From Pseudofrankia inefficax (GTDB lineage Bacteria; Actinomycetota; Actinomycetes; Frankiales; Frankiaceae), in assembly GCF_000166135.1 (NCBI RefSeq), contig NC_014666.1, forward strand, positions 7,068,001 to 7,132,000: a stretch of 64,000 bases of DNA. Reading direction: 5' to 3'. The notes under the pieces were generated by a model. It was not told the origin of the DNA. It ran no database searches and saw only the letters and a list, made by a program, of their open reading frames with translations. Positions 8,169-16,296 of the stretch are shown piece after piece (within the stretch, counting starts at the first letter, position 1; each line of letters begins with the position of its first letter). The position numbers were made by a program, and so were the translations under genes.

Positions 8169-9116
8169 TCAGCCGCCGCGTGGCGCGCCAGGAAGCTGGC
8201 CGCCGCCGGGAGACGTGCTGGTGTCGACGCCGACGGCCAGTGAGACCGTGTAGCCGCTGGTGGTGCTGCCGGTCACGGTGCCCAGTTCGTGGACGCCGCC
8301 GTCGTCGCCGAAGACGTTGTCGCTGGTGAGGCTGACTCGGGCCAGGTTCGTGACGGACTCCTGGTAGCCCGGCTGCGCGTAGACCTGGTCGCAGATGTTC
8401 TTGGGGAGCGCGACCTGGGACGTGGCGATGGCCTTGGTGCTGTCGGTGATGCTGGCCTGGTCGGGGTAGACCTCGAAATGGATGTGCGGCCAGCGACCCG
8501 AATAGCAGGCCGGAAAGATGCTGGTGAAACGCACGACGCCGTCCGTGCCGGCGACCTGGACGCCACGCAGGTAGTTCTGGTCGGTAACACCGCTGGAGTA
8601 AAGCGAATAACGGCCTTCACGGTCACAGTGCCACACGTAGACGGCCACTCCTGTGAGGGGAGCGTTGTGCACGAGGTCGGTGATGGCCAGTTCCAGGGTC
8701 ATCGGGACGCCCTGGGCGGAGCCGGTGGCCGTTCCGAAACTGGAACGGATGTCGCCGCGCACGATCCCGCTCTGCTCCAGCACGTCAGGGCCGTTCGACC
8801 CGTCGCCGGGGTAGGGCCCGGCGGTCTCCTCGGGGATCTCGTCGGCTCCGCTCCCGGTCGACGCGGACGCGCTCGCGGTCGCGGACCCGCTCGCGACCGC
8901 GCCGGTCGACCCGCTCGACGACGCCGCGGAGCCGGCCCCGCAGGCCGTGAGGCCGGCCGTGGCAACCCCCAGCCCGAGCAGCGTGAGCAGCCGCCGACGG
9001 CTCGGCACAGTGCCCAGGTCGAGGCCCAGTCCCCGGCCGGCCGCTTCGTGCTCGGGCCGCGAGAAGGAAGGTCTTCCGTCGGCTCGCTCCCGGTGGTCCG
9101 ATGGCTCGTCGGTCAT
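8169..9116 (-). CDS. Exported intradiol ring-cleavage dioxygenase-like protein
   Basis: A 315-residue protein with an N-terminal SRRRLL stretch resembling a Tat motif (residues 39-44), a hydrophobic segment and lipobox LTAC (Cys59), then a Ser/Ala-rich linker and an intradiol dioxygenase fold. The family fingerprint is visible as GVAVYVWHCDREGRYSLYS and ACYSGRWPHIHFEVY, which supplies the candidate Fe(III) ligands (Tyr plus the His-x-His pair). Cytosolic catechol or protocatechuate dioxygenases lack export signals; this exported lipoprotein form is common in actinobacteria and its substrate is largely unknown. GAGGAG lies just upstream of the ATG. It is transcribed alone. Confidence 0.9.
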   Translation of the reverse strand: MTDEPSDHRERADGRPSFSRPEHEAAGRGLGLDLGTVPSRRRLLTLLGLGVATAGLTACGAGSAASSSGSTGAVASGSATASASASTGSGADEIPEETAGPYPGDGSNGPDVLEQSGIVRGDIRSSFGTATGSAQGVPMTLELAITDLVHNAPLTGVAVYVWHCDREGRYSLYSSGVTDQNYLRGVQVAGTDGVVRFTSIFPACYSGRWPHIHFEVYPDQASITDSTKAIATSQVALPKNICDQVYAQPGYQESVTNLARVSLTSDNVFGDDGGVHELGTVTGSTTSGYTVSLAVGVDTSTSPGGGQLPGAPRGG

Positions 9117-9320
9117 GCGCTCTCCTCTGCCGCGTCGGCTTCTGCCGCATTGCAGCCTGGCGGAACGACCTGAGCGTTCTCCCTGAGCATCCTGTGCCCT
9201 GGCTGTACAGGGGTGTCGTTTCGGCTACTTCAACCCGCCCATGGCTCGCGGCGGCTCTGGCGGCGACCGCGGCCCGTCGCGTTGTCCCGGTCCCGCGGCT
9301 CGCCGGCCGCCGGGGTCCGT

Positions 9321-10391
9321 TCAGGTGAGGCTGTCTTCGACGGCGGCGAGGGCATCGCGGGCGCCCTGGGTCGGCGCGATGGTGACGAGGGCTCGGTAGA
9401 GCCGGAGCAGGGCGTCCCGGTCCGTCACGCCGGTCCGGCGGCGGTCGGCGTGTACCGACTGGATCGCGGCCTCGATCTGGAACCGCCCGGCGGGGGACCC
9501 GAGCGCGTGCGCACGACGTAGATAGGCCTCGCCCTCGCGGATGAGGGCCGCGTCCCAGCGCTGCGGATCCTGGTCGGCGAAGGGCACGAATTCGCCCTCC
9601 GGCCAGCGCGCGGGAGCACGGGACGACGACAGGGCGATGAGCGCGGCGAGCCCCCACGCTTCGGGCTCGGTCTTCAGCAGCGCCGCGACGGTGACGGCGA
9701 GGTAGAGCGACTCGGCGGCGAGCGACTCACCCGGTGCGTCCTGGGCGTCCGGCGCGCCGAGCGACTCCCAGTCGATCGTGTAGGCGCCATAGATCGCCTC
9801 GAGGACGAAGCCGAGCCGTTCGGGCAGGTCCGCGCGGGTCGGAACGGCGAACGGGATGCCGGCGGCCCGGATGCGCCGCTTCGCCCGGACCAGGCGCTGC
9901 GCCATCGTGGCCGGCCGCACCCGGAACGCGGCCGCGATGCCGGCCGCGTCGAAACCGAGCACGGTGTGCAGCATGAGCGGGGTCCGCGCCTCGGGCGCGA
10001 TCGCGGGGTGGGCGCAGGCGAACAGCAGTTCCAGCCGCTTGTCGGGGATCGCCTCGGGGTCGACGGCGGCGAACGGATCGACCGCGGCGGCGGAATCCGC
10101 GTCGACGGCCGCGGTCAGCGGCAGAGACGTGCGGTGGGCCGCCGACCTGAGCACGTCGCGCTGCCGGTTGCGGGCCACGGTGAGCAGCCACCCTTCGGGA
10201 TTGTCCGGGATTCCCGAGCCCGACCAGGTGCGCAGCGCCTGCTCGAAGGCGTCGGCGAGCGCGTCCTGCGCGAGCGCGATGTCACGGGTCGGTGCGGCGA
10301 GCAACGCGACCAGCCGCCCGTAGGAGGTCCGCGCCGCGCCCTCGGCGGCGGCGCGGACCTCGTCCGGGAGCCTGACGGCCGGGTCGGTCAC
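9321..10391 (-). CDS. ECF sigma factor with C-terminal extension (ECF42-like)
   Basis: A 356-residue sigma-70 family protein. Region 2 is seen in LAQDALADAFEQALRTW and PEGWLLTVARNRQRDVLR, and region 4 in FDAAGIAAAFRVRPATMAQR; a further 190 residues follow, including a segment with SLYLAVTVAALLKTEPEAWG and an RAHALGSPAGRFQIEAAI stretch, the conserved TPR-like extension of the group-42 ECF factors. The GTG start overlaps the TGA of the DGPF gene (GTGA), so the two are translationally coupled. No anti-sigma factor is adjacent, as expected for this group, where the extension is thought to control activity. The stimulus is unknown. Confidence 0.92.
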   Translation of the reverse strand: MTDPAVRLPDEVRAAAEGAARTSYGRLVALLAAPTRDIALAQDALADAFEQALRTWSGSGIPDNPEGWLLTVARNRQRDVLRSAAHRTSLPLTAAVDADSAAAVDPFAAVDPEAIPDKRLELLFACAHPAIAPEARTPLMLHTVLGFDAAGIAAAFRVRPATMAQRLVRAKRRIRAAGIPFAVPTRADLPERLGFVLEAIYGAYTIDWESLGAPDAQDAPGESLAAESLYLAVTVAALLKTEPEAWGLAALIALSSSRAPARWPEGEFVPFADQDPQRWDAALIREGEAYLRRAHALGSPAGRFQIEAAIQSVHADRRRTGVTDRDALLRLYRALVTIAPTQGARDALAAVEDSLT

Positions 10392-10768
10392 TGCCGCGCC
10401 CGCCACGCACCGTCCTGCCAGTGGGTCATCCCCGGCCGCACCTCGACGGGCCCCCACGCGACCGAGGGCGCCTGCTTCGCCCACCCGAGCGCCGCGTCCA
10501 GGTCAGCGACGTCGATCACGAACGTGCCGGCAAGCTGTTCCTTGGTGTCCGCGAACGGGCCGTCCTGAATCCGGAACTCGCCGTCGACGCTGCGCAGGGT
10601 CGTGGTCGCCGAGGAGTCGGCGAGCACCTCGGCGGAGATCAGGGCACCCGCCGCGTCGAGGTCGGCGGCGTACTTCCGGAACGCCGCCATACCCGCCTGG
10701 ACGGTGGCCTCGTCGAGCTCGCCCGCCGCCATCAGCTCCGGGTAGTGCAGCAAGATCGTGTAGCGCAT
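10388..10768 (-). CDS. YCII/DGPF-domain protein, partner of the ECF sigma factor
   Basis: A 126-residue protein starting MRYTILLHYPE and containing RIQDGPFADTKEQLAG, the DGPF motif of YCII-related dimeric alpha-beta barrels. The ATG at 10766-10768 has GAGAGGA upstream. It is the first gene of a two-gene operon with the ECF sigma factor; this pairing defines ECF42 and DGPF genes are the usual targets of these sigma factors (established for Streptomyces and others). The biochemical function is unproven. Confidence 0.9.
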   Translation of the reverse strand: MRYTILLHYPELMAAGELDEATVQAGMAAFRKYAADLDAAGALISAEVLADSSATTTLRSVDGEFRIQDGPFADTKEQLAGTFVIDVADLDAALGWAKQAPSVAWGPVEVRPGMTHWQDGAWRARQ

Positions 10769-10985
10769 GAGACGTCCTCTCGCTCCGTTCGATGCTGACA
10801 CCTCAGTGACGAGCGGAGCAGCAGCGAATCGACCGGTCGGCGAAAGAATCTCGACCCGTCCGCCGGCCCCGCCAACGAGCCGGCGTCCTGAAGGACGACC
10901 GCGCCGATCGCCGGCTCCCCCGCCGGAACGCGAGCGCGAAGTCGTGGCTGGCCTATCCGCCAGAGCCTGGCCGGGCGTGGCCTTT

Positions 10986-11059
10986 TGATCACGGCTTTGG
11001 CCCTGCGATGGTCGTAACCGGGCCGTTCCCGCAACCGCCCAGGGCCCAAACGGCGATCA
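10986..11059. repeat. Dispersed palindromic repeat, copy 2
   Basis: 74 bp copy, TGATCACGGCTTTGGCCCTG ... CAGGGCCCAAACGGCGATCA, with ATGGTCGTAACCGGGCC and GCAACCG in the centre. It is more diverged than copies 1, 4 and 5 but has the same ends, length and internal blocks. Confidence 0.75.
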
Positions 11060-11252
11060 TGACCGGTACGGTGGCCCGCGATCCAGGGACCGGACGCCGC
11101 GCGTCGACCTCCCGATCACCGGGAGGCCCGGATCAGGCTCCAGTCCTACCTCTCGGTTGATCACCGACGAGATCTACCACCATCGCGCAGGACCGGACTC
11201 CGGCGGCGATCGCGAACGCCACCTAGGCCTCGGTGGCGGCTCGCCAGTCGGT

Positions 11253-11327
11253 TGATCGCCGTTTGGGCCCTCGACTGGTCGTGAACGGAGCGGATTCACG
11301 ACCGCGAGAGGGTCAAAACGACGATCA
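11253..11327. repeat. Dispersed palindromic repeat, copy 3
   Basis: 75 bp copy starting TGATCGCCGTTTGGGCCCTC and ending AGGGTCAAAACGACGATCA. The inner arms GGTCGTGAA and TTCACGACC are perfectly complementary, giving the most symmetrical member. It lies 194 bp from copy 2. Confidence 0.78.
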
Positions 11328-11593
11328 TGGCGCCCGGCGGCCGGGCGCGCCCGGCCACCGCCCGCGTCGGGAACGCCTACCGACAGCCTCGTGACGTCCG
11401 GGTGACGGGCCGGATTGGCGGGCGGGCCGCGCCGGGGACTTCTGGGGCACCCCGCTACGATCACGGCCAATTCACCGACATTCCGCCGGATGGTGGGCGG
11501 AGGTCGGCGGCCAACGTTTCGGGTTGGCTGGGCGTCGGGTAATGGGGGGGTTCGTTGTCGACGGGTACGGAACACGAGCGCGCTGGAGTGGCG

Positions 11594-11881
11594 ATGAGCA
11601 GGGACCCTTGGCTTTCTCGCCTCGCCGGTGGGCGCCTCGTGAGCAGCCGGCCGGCGGGTGGCATCGCGAGGTTCGCCGCCAGGGCCTGGTACGTCGTGGC
11701 GGCGGCGGGTGCGTTGGCGTTGGTGCCGGCGAGCGCCGCCTCGGCCGCGACGCCGCTGGCGGCGGCCAAGAAGCACCACCGGAATGGTGGTCACGTCGCC
11801 ATCGGGCTCATCGTCGTGCTGGCGATCCTCGTCGTGCTGTACCTGCTGTTCCGGGTGGTGCGCAAGCGTCTTCGTGGCTAG
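11594..11881 (+). CDS. Small membrane protein of unknown function
   Basis: A 95-residue protein. The ATG at 11594 follows GGAG at proper distance. It has an N-terminal hydrophobic segment ending in SAASA that looks like a signal peptide, a short KKHHRNGGH hydrophilic stretch and a second hydrophobic segment HVAIGLIVVLAILVVLYLLF followed by basic RVVRKRLRG. This predicts a single-pass protein with a cytoplasmic basic tail after signal cleavage. It lies directly before the SDR at 11895 and may be co-transcribed. I do not recognise a family. Confidence 0.6.
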   Translation: MSRDPWLSRLAGGRLVSSRPAGGIARFAARAWYVVAAAGALALVPASAASAATPLAAAKKHHRNGGHVAIGLIVVLAILVVLYLLFRVVRKRLRG

Positions 11882-11894
11882 CGTTCGGGTCGAG

Positions 11895-12752
11895 ATGACG
11901 AAGACCAGTGAGACGCCGGGTGCCGCCGCCACCAACGCGGTCGCGCCCGGCGCGCTGGTGACCGGGGCGTCCAGCGGGATTGGCCGGGCGACGGCGATCG
12001 CGCTGAGCGTCGCCGGTTACCGGGTCGTGGGCACCTGCCGGGATCCGAATTCGCTCGCCGACCCGGTCGACGGCGTCCACTACGTCAGCCTTGAGCTGGG
12101 CGACCCGTCGAGTATCGAGGCCGCGGCCGCGGCGGCTCTGGACCGGCTCGCGGGCACGATCGACCTGCTCGTCAACAATGCCGGCGAAAGCTGGGTCGGT
12201 TCCTTCGAGGAGACCGACGCCGACACGCTCACCCACGTGTTCGCGGTGAACGTCGTCGGGACGGTCGCGCTCACTCAGCGATTCCTGCCGGCGATGCGGG
12301 CCCGGGGGCGCGGCCACGTCGTGAACGTCGGCTCGCTGCTGGCGGAGTTCCCGGTCGGCTACCGGTCGGCCTACGTCGCGTCGAAGGCGGCGCTGCGGGG
12401 TTTCACACTGGCGGCCCGCCAGGAGCTCGGCCCGCTCGGCATTCGGATGTGCCTGGTGGAGCCGGCCTACTACAGGACCGGCGTACGGATGAACCGAAAG
12501 GGCGGCGGGCCAGGGCCGGGCTCTCCGTACGCGGCCGGGTTCGCGTCCGTGCAGAAGGCCACGGCCAAGGGGGACGACCTGGCCGGCGATCCGGCCGACG
12601 TCGCCGCCCGCATTCTCGCCGTCGCCCGCGACCCCGACCCGGCCCCTATCCAGGCGGTCGGCAGGACCGAGCCCTACCTTCTCCAGGCCCGCCGCCTGTT
12701 GTCGAACCGGGCCGTCGAACGCCTCATGATGCGCCGCTACGGCCTGGGCTAG
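11895..12752 (+). CDS. SDR family oxidoreductase
   Basis: A 285-residue classical short-chain dehydrogenase with all signature elements: TGASSGIG in the N-terminal Rossmann fold, LVNNAGESW (NNAG), catalytic Ser in NVGSLLAEF and YVASK. The C-terminal part is close to the retinol-dehydrogenase/ketoreductase-like SDRs. The ATG at 11895 is used because family similarity starts shortly after; a GTG at 11874 overlapping the previous stop is also possible, and neither has a strong ribosome site. It is followed by a strong bidirectional terminator. Substrate unknown. Confidence 0.9.
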   Translation: MTKTSETPGAAATNAVAPGALVTGASSGIGRATAIALSVAGYRVVGTCRDPNSLADPVDGVHYVSLELGDPSSIEAAAAAALDRLAGTIDLLVNNAGESWVGSFEETDADTLTHVFAVNVVGTVALTQRFLPAMRARGRGHVVNVGSLLAEFPVGYRSAYVASKAALRGFTLAARQELGPLGIRMCLVEPAYYRTGVRMNRKGGGPGPGSPYAAGFASVQKATAKGDDLAGDPADVAARILAVARDPDPAPIQAVGRTEPYLLQARRLLSNRAVERLMMRRYGLG

Positions 12753-12767
12753 AACCGGCCCGTAAGA

Positions 12768-12819
12768 CGCCGGTGGCCGGCCGGGGCGTGTCGCGCGCCC
12801 CGGGCCGGCCACCGGCGTA
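12768..12819. terminator. Strong bidirectional terminator between SDR and kinase genes
   Basis: Arms ACGCCGGTGGCCGGCC and GGCCGGCCACCGGCGT (16 bp, perfect) enclose a second GGGGCG/CGCCCC pairing. It is 15 bp from the SDR stop and 13 bp from the kinase stop, serving the two convergent transcripts. Confidence 0.8.
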
Positions 12820-12832
12820 AGAGAAGGACCGA

Positions 12833-15067
12833 TCAGAGCGCGGACCACCGGGGGAACGCGAAGTCGCCGCGGCCATCGGTGAGCTGGCGGTCGGCGGCGT
12901 CGAGGTTCCGCTGGTCGGTCATGAACAGCTGCCGGTCGTCCGGGTGGCTGGGGTCCCGGTTGGCGGTGAAGAGCAGGAGATCACTTCCGGACGCCGACCA
13001 GCTCGGGCCGTCCTGGGTGCTCTTCTCGCCGGTGACCGCGGTGACGTGCTTGGTGTTCACGTTCACGATCGCGATCTGCTGGTCGTTGGGGTTGCTCGCG
13101 ATCTGACGGACGAACGCGAGGTACTTGCCGTCGGGCGACCAGGTCGGCTCGGAGTCGAGGTTGGGCTTGTCGCCCTCCGAGATGAACTCGTCCTTGTTGA
13201 ACGGCACGGCGGCCTGGCCGGGGATCGTCGAGATGAGCACCAGGAAGCCGCCGCCGCCACCCGCGACGGTGTTCGACCAGTAGGCGATCCGCTCGCCGTC
13301 CGGCGACCAGGACGGGTCGGACGCCTCCGGCTGGGTGTCCAGCCGACGGACCGTCTTGCCGTCGATCGAGCTGATGTACAGGCCCGGATTGGGCTGGCCG
13401 GTCTGGTCCGTCGTCGAGCGCAGCACCAGGAACTTGCCGTCCGGCGACAGCGACGGGCGCCCGTCGGCGGCCGGCGACAGGTTCGCGCCCTGCCCGGTGG
13501 TGAGCAGCTGGACCGGCTTCCCGGAACCGTCGGAGGCGATCGCCCACAGCGTCGTGCTGCCGGTGGAGTTGTCGACATAGACGATCGTCTTGCGGTCCGG
13601 GCTGATCACCGGGAACTGCAGGTTCTGGGTCTTGTCGCTGAAGATCGTCTTGAACTTGGAGATCTTCGGCAGCGAGGCGTCGGCGCTGTTGGGGTTCGGG
13701 ACCGCCGCGGTGACGAGGCTGTACTTCCCACCGCCCGGCGCCTGCTCGTTCCGGCTGAGGACGAGGGTGTCGTCGCCCAGCCCGGCGGCCGCCTTCGGCA
13801 GCGCGAACACGGCCGGCGCGGCGCCGGCCGTGCCGGTGGCGATGGTCGCGCTCGGGGTGTTCTTGGAGTCACTCTTCAGCACCATCGGGATCACCGCGGC
13901 CAGCACCGCGATGACCACCACCGCCGCCGCGATCCCGAGGATCATCGGCGTCCGGCTCTTCTTCGGGGCGGCGCCGGGCGGCTGCGCGTGCCCCGGCTGA
14001 CCGTGGCCGGGACCGGCCGGGGGCGGGGTCACGCGCTGGGTGGCCAGCTGGGTCGAGACGTAGTCCTGGTCGGCCGTGCCGCCCGGCCTGGTCGAGGCGA
14101 GGGTGGCCATGCCGGCCGGGCCGCCGACGGTCGCGGGGCCGGAAGGAGGACCGCCGGCGCCCGGAGAAGGCACATTCCAGTCCGCGAGCACGTTGGTGAC
14201 CGCTTCTTCCTGGTTCACCGTGTCACCCGCCTCGTCGCCGAGAAGCCGGTCCATCAGCTGGCTGGCGGTCGGCCGGTTGGCCGGGCTCTTGCGCATCGCG
14301 TCCCAGACGATCGGCCGCAGCGCCGGGTCGACGCCGTCGAGCTGCGGCTCCTCGTTCATCGCCCGGTAGAGCAGCGCTTGGGCGCTGCCGGTGCCGAACG
14401 GGTACTGGCCGGTCGCCGCGTAGGTCACCAGGCCGCCCCAGGCCCAGATGTCCGCCTTCGAGGTGATCGCGTCGCCACGGATCTGCTCGGGGGACATGAA
14501 GGCGGGCGTGCCGAGCTGCTGAAGGTCGCCGGTGAGGTTGGTCGCGGAGTCCAGCGCCCGGGCGATGCCGAAGTCGATGACCCGCGGGCCGAAGGCGGAG
14601 AGCACGACGTTCGACGGCTTGAGGTCGCGGTGCACGATGCCGGCCGCGTGGATGGCGCGCAGCGCGGCGGCCACGCCGACGGCGAGCTGCTCCAGGTTGG
14701 CCGCCATCAGCGGGCCGCCCTTGGAGACGAAGCTGGACAGCGTCGGGCCCTCGATGAACTCGGTGACCAGGTACGGCTGCACCGCGTCCGGATCGAAGTC
14801 CAGCACCTCCGCCGTGCACACCCGGGCGACCCGGCGCGCCGTCGCCGCCTCCTGGCGGAACCGGCTGCGGAACTGCGGGTCGTCGGCGACGTCGGCGCGG
14901 ACCACCTTGATGGCCACGAGCCGCCCCAGCTCGGACCGGCCCAGGTAGACCGTGCCCATCCCGCCCTGCCCGAGCTTGCCCAGCAGCGTGTACGCGCCGA
15001 GCGTCCGCGGGTCGTTCTCACCCAACGGCGTCGCGCGGCCGCTGACATTCGCCTCTGACGACGTCAC
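12833..15067 (-). CDS. Serine/threonine protein kinase with extracellular TolB/WD40-like propeller
   Basis: A 744-residue membrane kinase. Residues 24-280 form the catalytic domain: GQGGMG loop, VAIK with Lys54, HRDLKPSN (Asp147), DFG (164-166), GTPAFMSPEQ. A Pro/Gly-rich juxtamembrane linker leads to a single transmembrane helix at about 373-396, and the outside part (about 430-744) contains repeated SPDGKFLVL / SWSPDGERIAYW / WSPDGKYLAFV blades of a TolB-type beta-propeller. The GTG at 15065-15067 has GAGGTGG upstream; the longer open frame has no kinase similarity. It is likely a sensor of an extracellular ligand that phosphorylates cytoplasmic FHA partners; the FHA-ABC transporter at 18206-20779 is a candidate (inference). 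Confidence 0.93.
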   Translation of the reverse strand: MTSSEANVSGRATPLGENDPRTLGAYTLLGKLGQGGMGTVYLGRSELGRLVAIKVVRADVADDPQFRSRFRQEAATARRVARVCTAEVLDFDPDAVQPYLVTEFIEGPTLSSFVSKGGPLMAANLEQLAVGVAAALRAIHAAGIVHRDLKPSNVVLSAFGPRVIDFGIARALDSATNLTGDLQQLGTPAFMSPEQIRGDAITSKADIWAWGGLVTYAATGQYPFGTGSAQALLYRAMNEEPQLDGVDPALRPIVWDAMRKSPANRPTASQLMDRLLGDEAGDTVNQEEAVTNVLADWNVPSPGAGGPPSGPATVGGPAGMATLASTRPGGTADQDYVSTQLATQRVTPPPAGPGHGQPGHAQPPGAAPKKSRTPMILGIAAAVVVIAVLAAVIPMVLKSDSKNTPSATIATGTAGAAPAVFALPKAAAGLGDDTLVLSRNEQAPGGGKYSLVTAAVPNPNSADASLPKISKFKTIFSDKTQNLQFPVISPDRKTIVYVDNSTGSTTLWAIASDGSGKPVQLLTTGQGANLSPAADGRPSLSPDGKFLVLRSTTDQTGQPNPGLYISSIDGKTVRRLDTQPEASDPSWSPDGERIAYWSNTVAGGGGGFLVLISTIPGQAAVPFNKDEFISEGDKPNLDSEPTWSPDGKYLAFVRQIASNPNDQQIAIVNVNTKHVTAVTGEKSTQDGPSWSASGSDLLLFTANRDPSHPDDRQLFMTDQRNLDAADRQLTDGRGDFAFPRWSAL

Positions 15068-15822
15068 TGCCCCACCTCTGCTCTTCCCCACCCGACGCAG
15101 GACACGCGACGGTCCCGAATGACGATCCCATGCGGGCAGAATGCTACCGTCTGCCGAATTCCAGGAATGCCTCGGAATCGAAGCGGCAGGGGTCGGCGGC
15201 GCGACACCTCGGGACGCTGAGGCGCAACGCGGGCCGCCGGCCGGACAAGCGGGGTGGCAGTTCGGCCCATCACCCGCACGCACGAAGGCTTTCGGTGCCG
15301 CGTGCCGTGAAGTGGCGCGTGCGGGCACGTTCTTGTGGCGTCGCAGAAGGGCTGGTCAGCCGGCTGACAGCGCGGGCCCGTCGCGTCATCCGCGGCTCTG
15401 ACGGGCGGCCCACCGGCCTGCCACGGCCGGGCCGGCCGTGGGCGGGCGGTGTGAAGTGGGTGGCTGGACCGCCTGCCGCCTGCCCGAACTGACGCCCCCC
15501 GCGTGCCGGTTCTGGGTGGCGGTCCAGCCATACGCATCTCACCCCGCGACCGCGGCGAAGAAACCGTATCTATACGACATTCGGCGAGATTGTTCGAACG
15601 ATCCTCGAACGGGCCCGCGGGCTGCGCCCCTGCGGCCACGTGGCGCGCCGCACCGCCAGCCCCGGCACGCACCGGCTGCCTCAGCCGCTTTCACCCGCCC
15701 GCAGCGAACAATACGTGTTCACGCGGTACACGGAAACCGAACCGCCCAGGTCGCGTCGCCACCCGGCCGTAGCCCGTGGACGGTCTCTTGACGACCCGTC
15801 AGGTCGACCGTACCGTCCGCGC
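15068..15822. other. 755 bp divergent intergenic region
   Basis: Lies between the kinase and the cupin gene. No credible gene in either strand. Noted: a near-palindrome at 15588-15603 and a slightly AT-rich patch CCGTATCTATACGAC near 15565 that may hold the cupin-P450 promoter. Confidence 0.5.
15588..15603. promoter_or_regulatory. Near-palindromic site upstream of the cupin-P450 operon
   Basis: GATTGTTCGAACGATC is symmetrical except for one base pair and is 220 bp before the cupin start. It is a possible regulator site; no cognate regulator is adjacent, so confidence is low. Confidence 0.3.
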
Positions 15823-16296
15823 ATGCTGGACAGCCAGAACACCTCTAGCCGGAACACGCCTCTGGCGACACACATCGGCGCCGACGACTTACCCTTCGTC
15901 GAGATCGGCGGCGGGAACAAGCTCAAGGTGATTCACGTCCGCGCGGCCGAGGGCCTGTGGATCGTGGAGAACATCTTCCAGGCCGGCTACGAGGTGGCGA
16001 CCCACCGGCACACCGGCCCGGTTTTCGGCTACACGGTCGCCGGTGCGTGGAAGTACAAGGAGTACGACTACGTGAACCGCGCCGGCTCGTACCTCCACGA
16101 GCCCGCCGGCTCCGTGCACACCCTGCACTGCGTCGAGGACGACACCCGGGTCTGGTTCCAGATGTACGGCGCGAACCTGAACCTGACCGTCGACGGGCGG
16201 ATCGAGTCGGTCACCGACGGCGCGGCGGCGCTCGACGCGTACCTCGCGCTCTGCCAGGCGCAGGGCTTCGGCCGGCCGAACGTCCTCGTCGGATGA
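15823..16296 (+). CDS. Cupin-domain dioxygenase-like protein (2,4'-dihydroxyacetophenone dioxygenase family)
   Basis: A 157-residue single-domain cupin. The metal-binding pattern appears as THRHTGPVFGYTVAG (His61, His63) and later HEPAGSVHTL (His99). The overall sequence resembles the 2,4'-dihydroxyacetophenone dioxygenase family, which cleaves a carbon-carbon bond with non-heme iron, but many members are uncharacterised. No ribosome site precedes the ATG, so the message may be leaderless. Its TGA overlaps the ATG of the following P450 (ATGA), so the two are translationally coupled and likely act on the same compound. Confidence 0.82.
   Translation: MLDSQNTSSRNTPLATHIGADDLPFVEIGGGNKLKVIHVRAAEGLWIVENIFQAGYEVATHRHTGPVFGYTVAGAWKYKEYDYVNRAGSYLHEPAGSVHTLHCVEDDTRVWFQMYGANLNLTVDGRIESVTDGAAALDAYLALCQAQGFGRPNVLVG

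Larger units (their letters stand above)
10769..11593. other. 825 bp intergenic region carrying two palindromic repeats
   Basis: No gene is supported. The region includes the ECF operon promoter side and two copies of the dispersed palindrome (10986-11059 and 11253-11327), with otherwise unremarkable GC-rich sequence. Confidence 0.55.
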
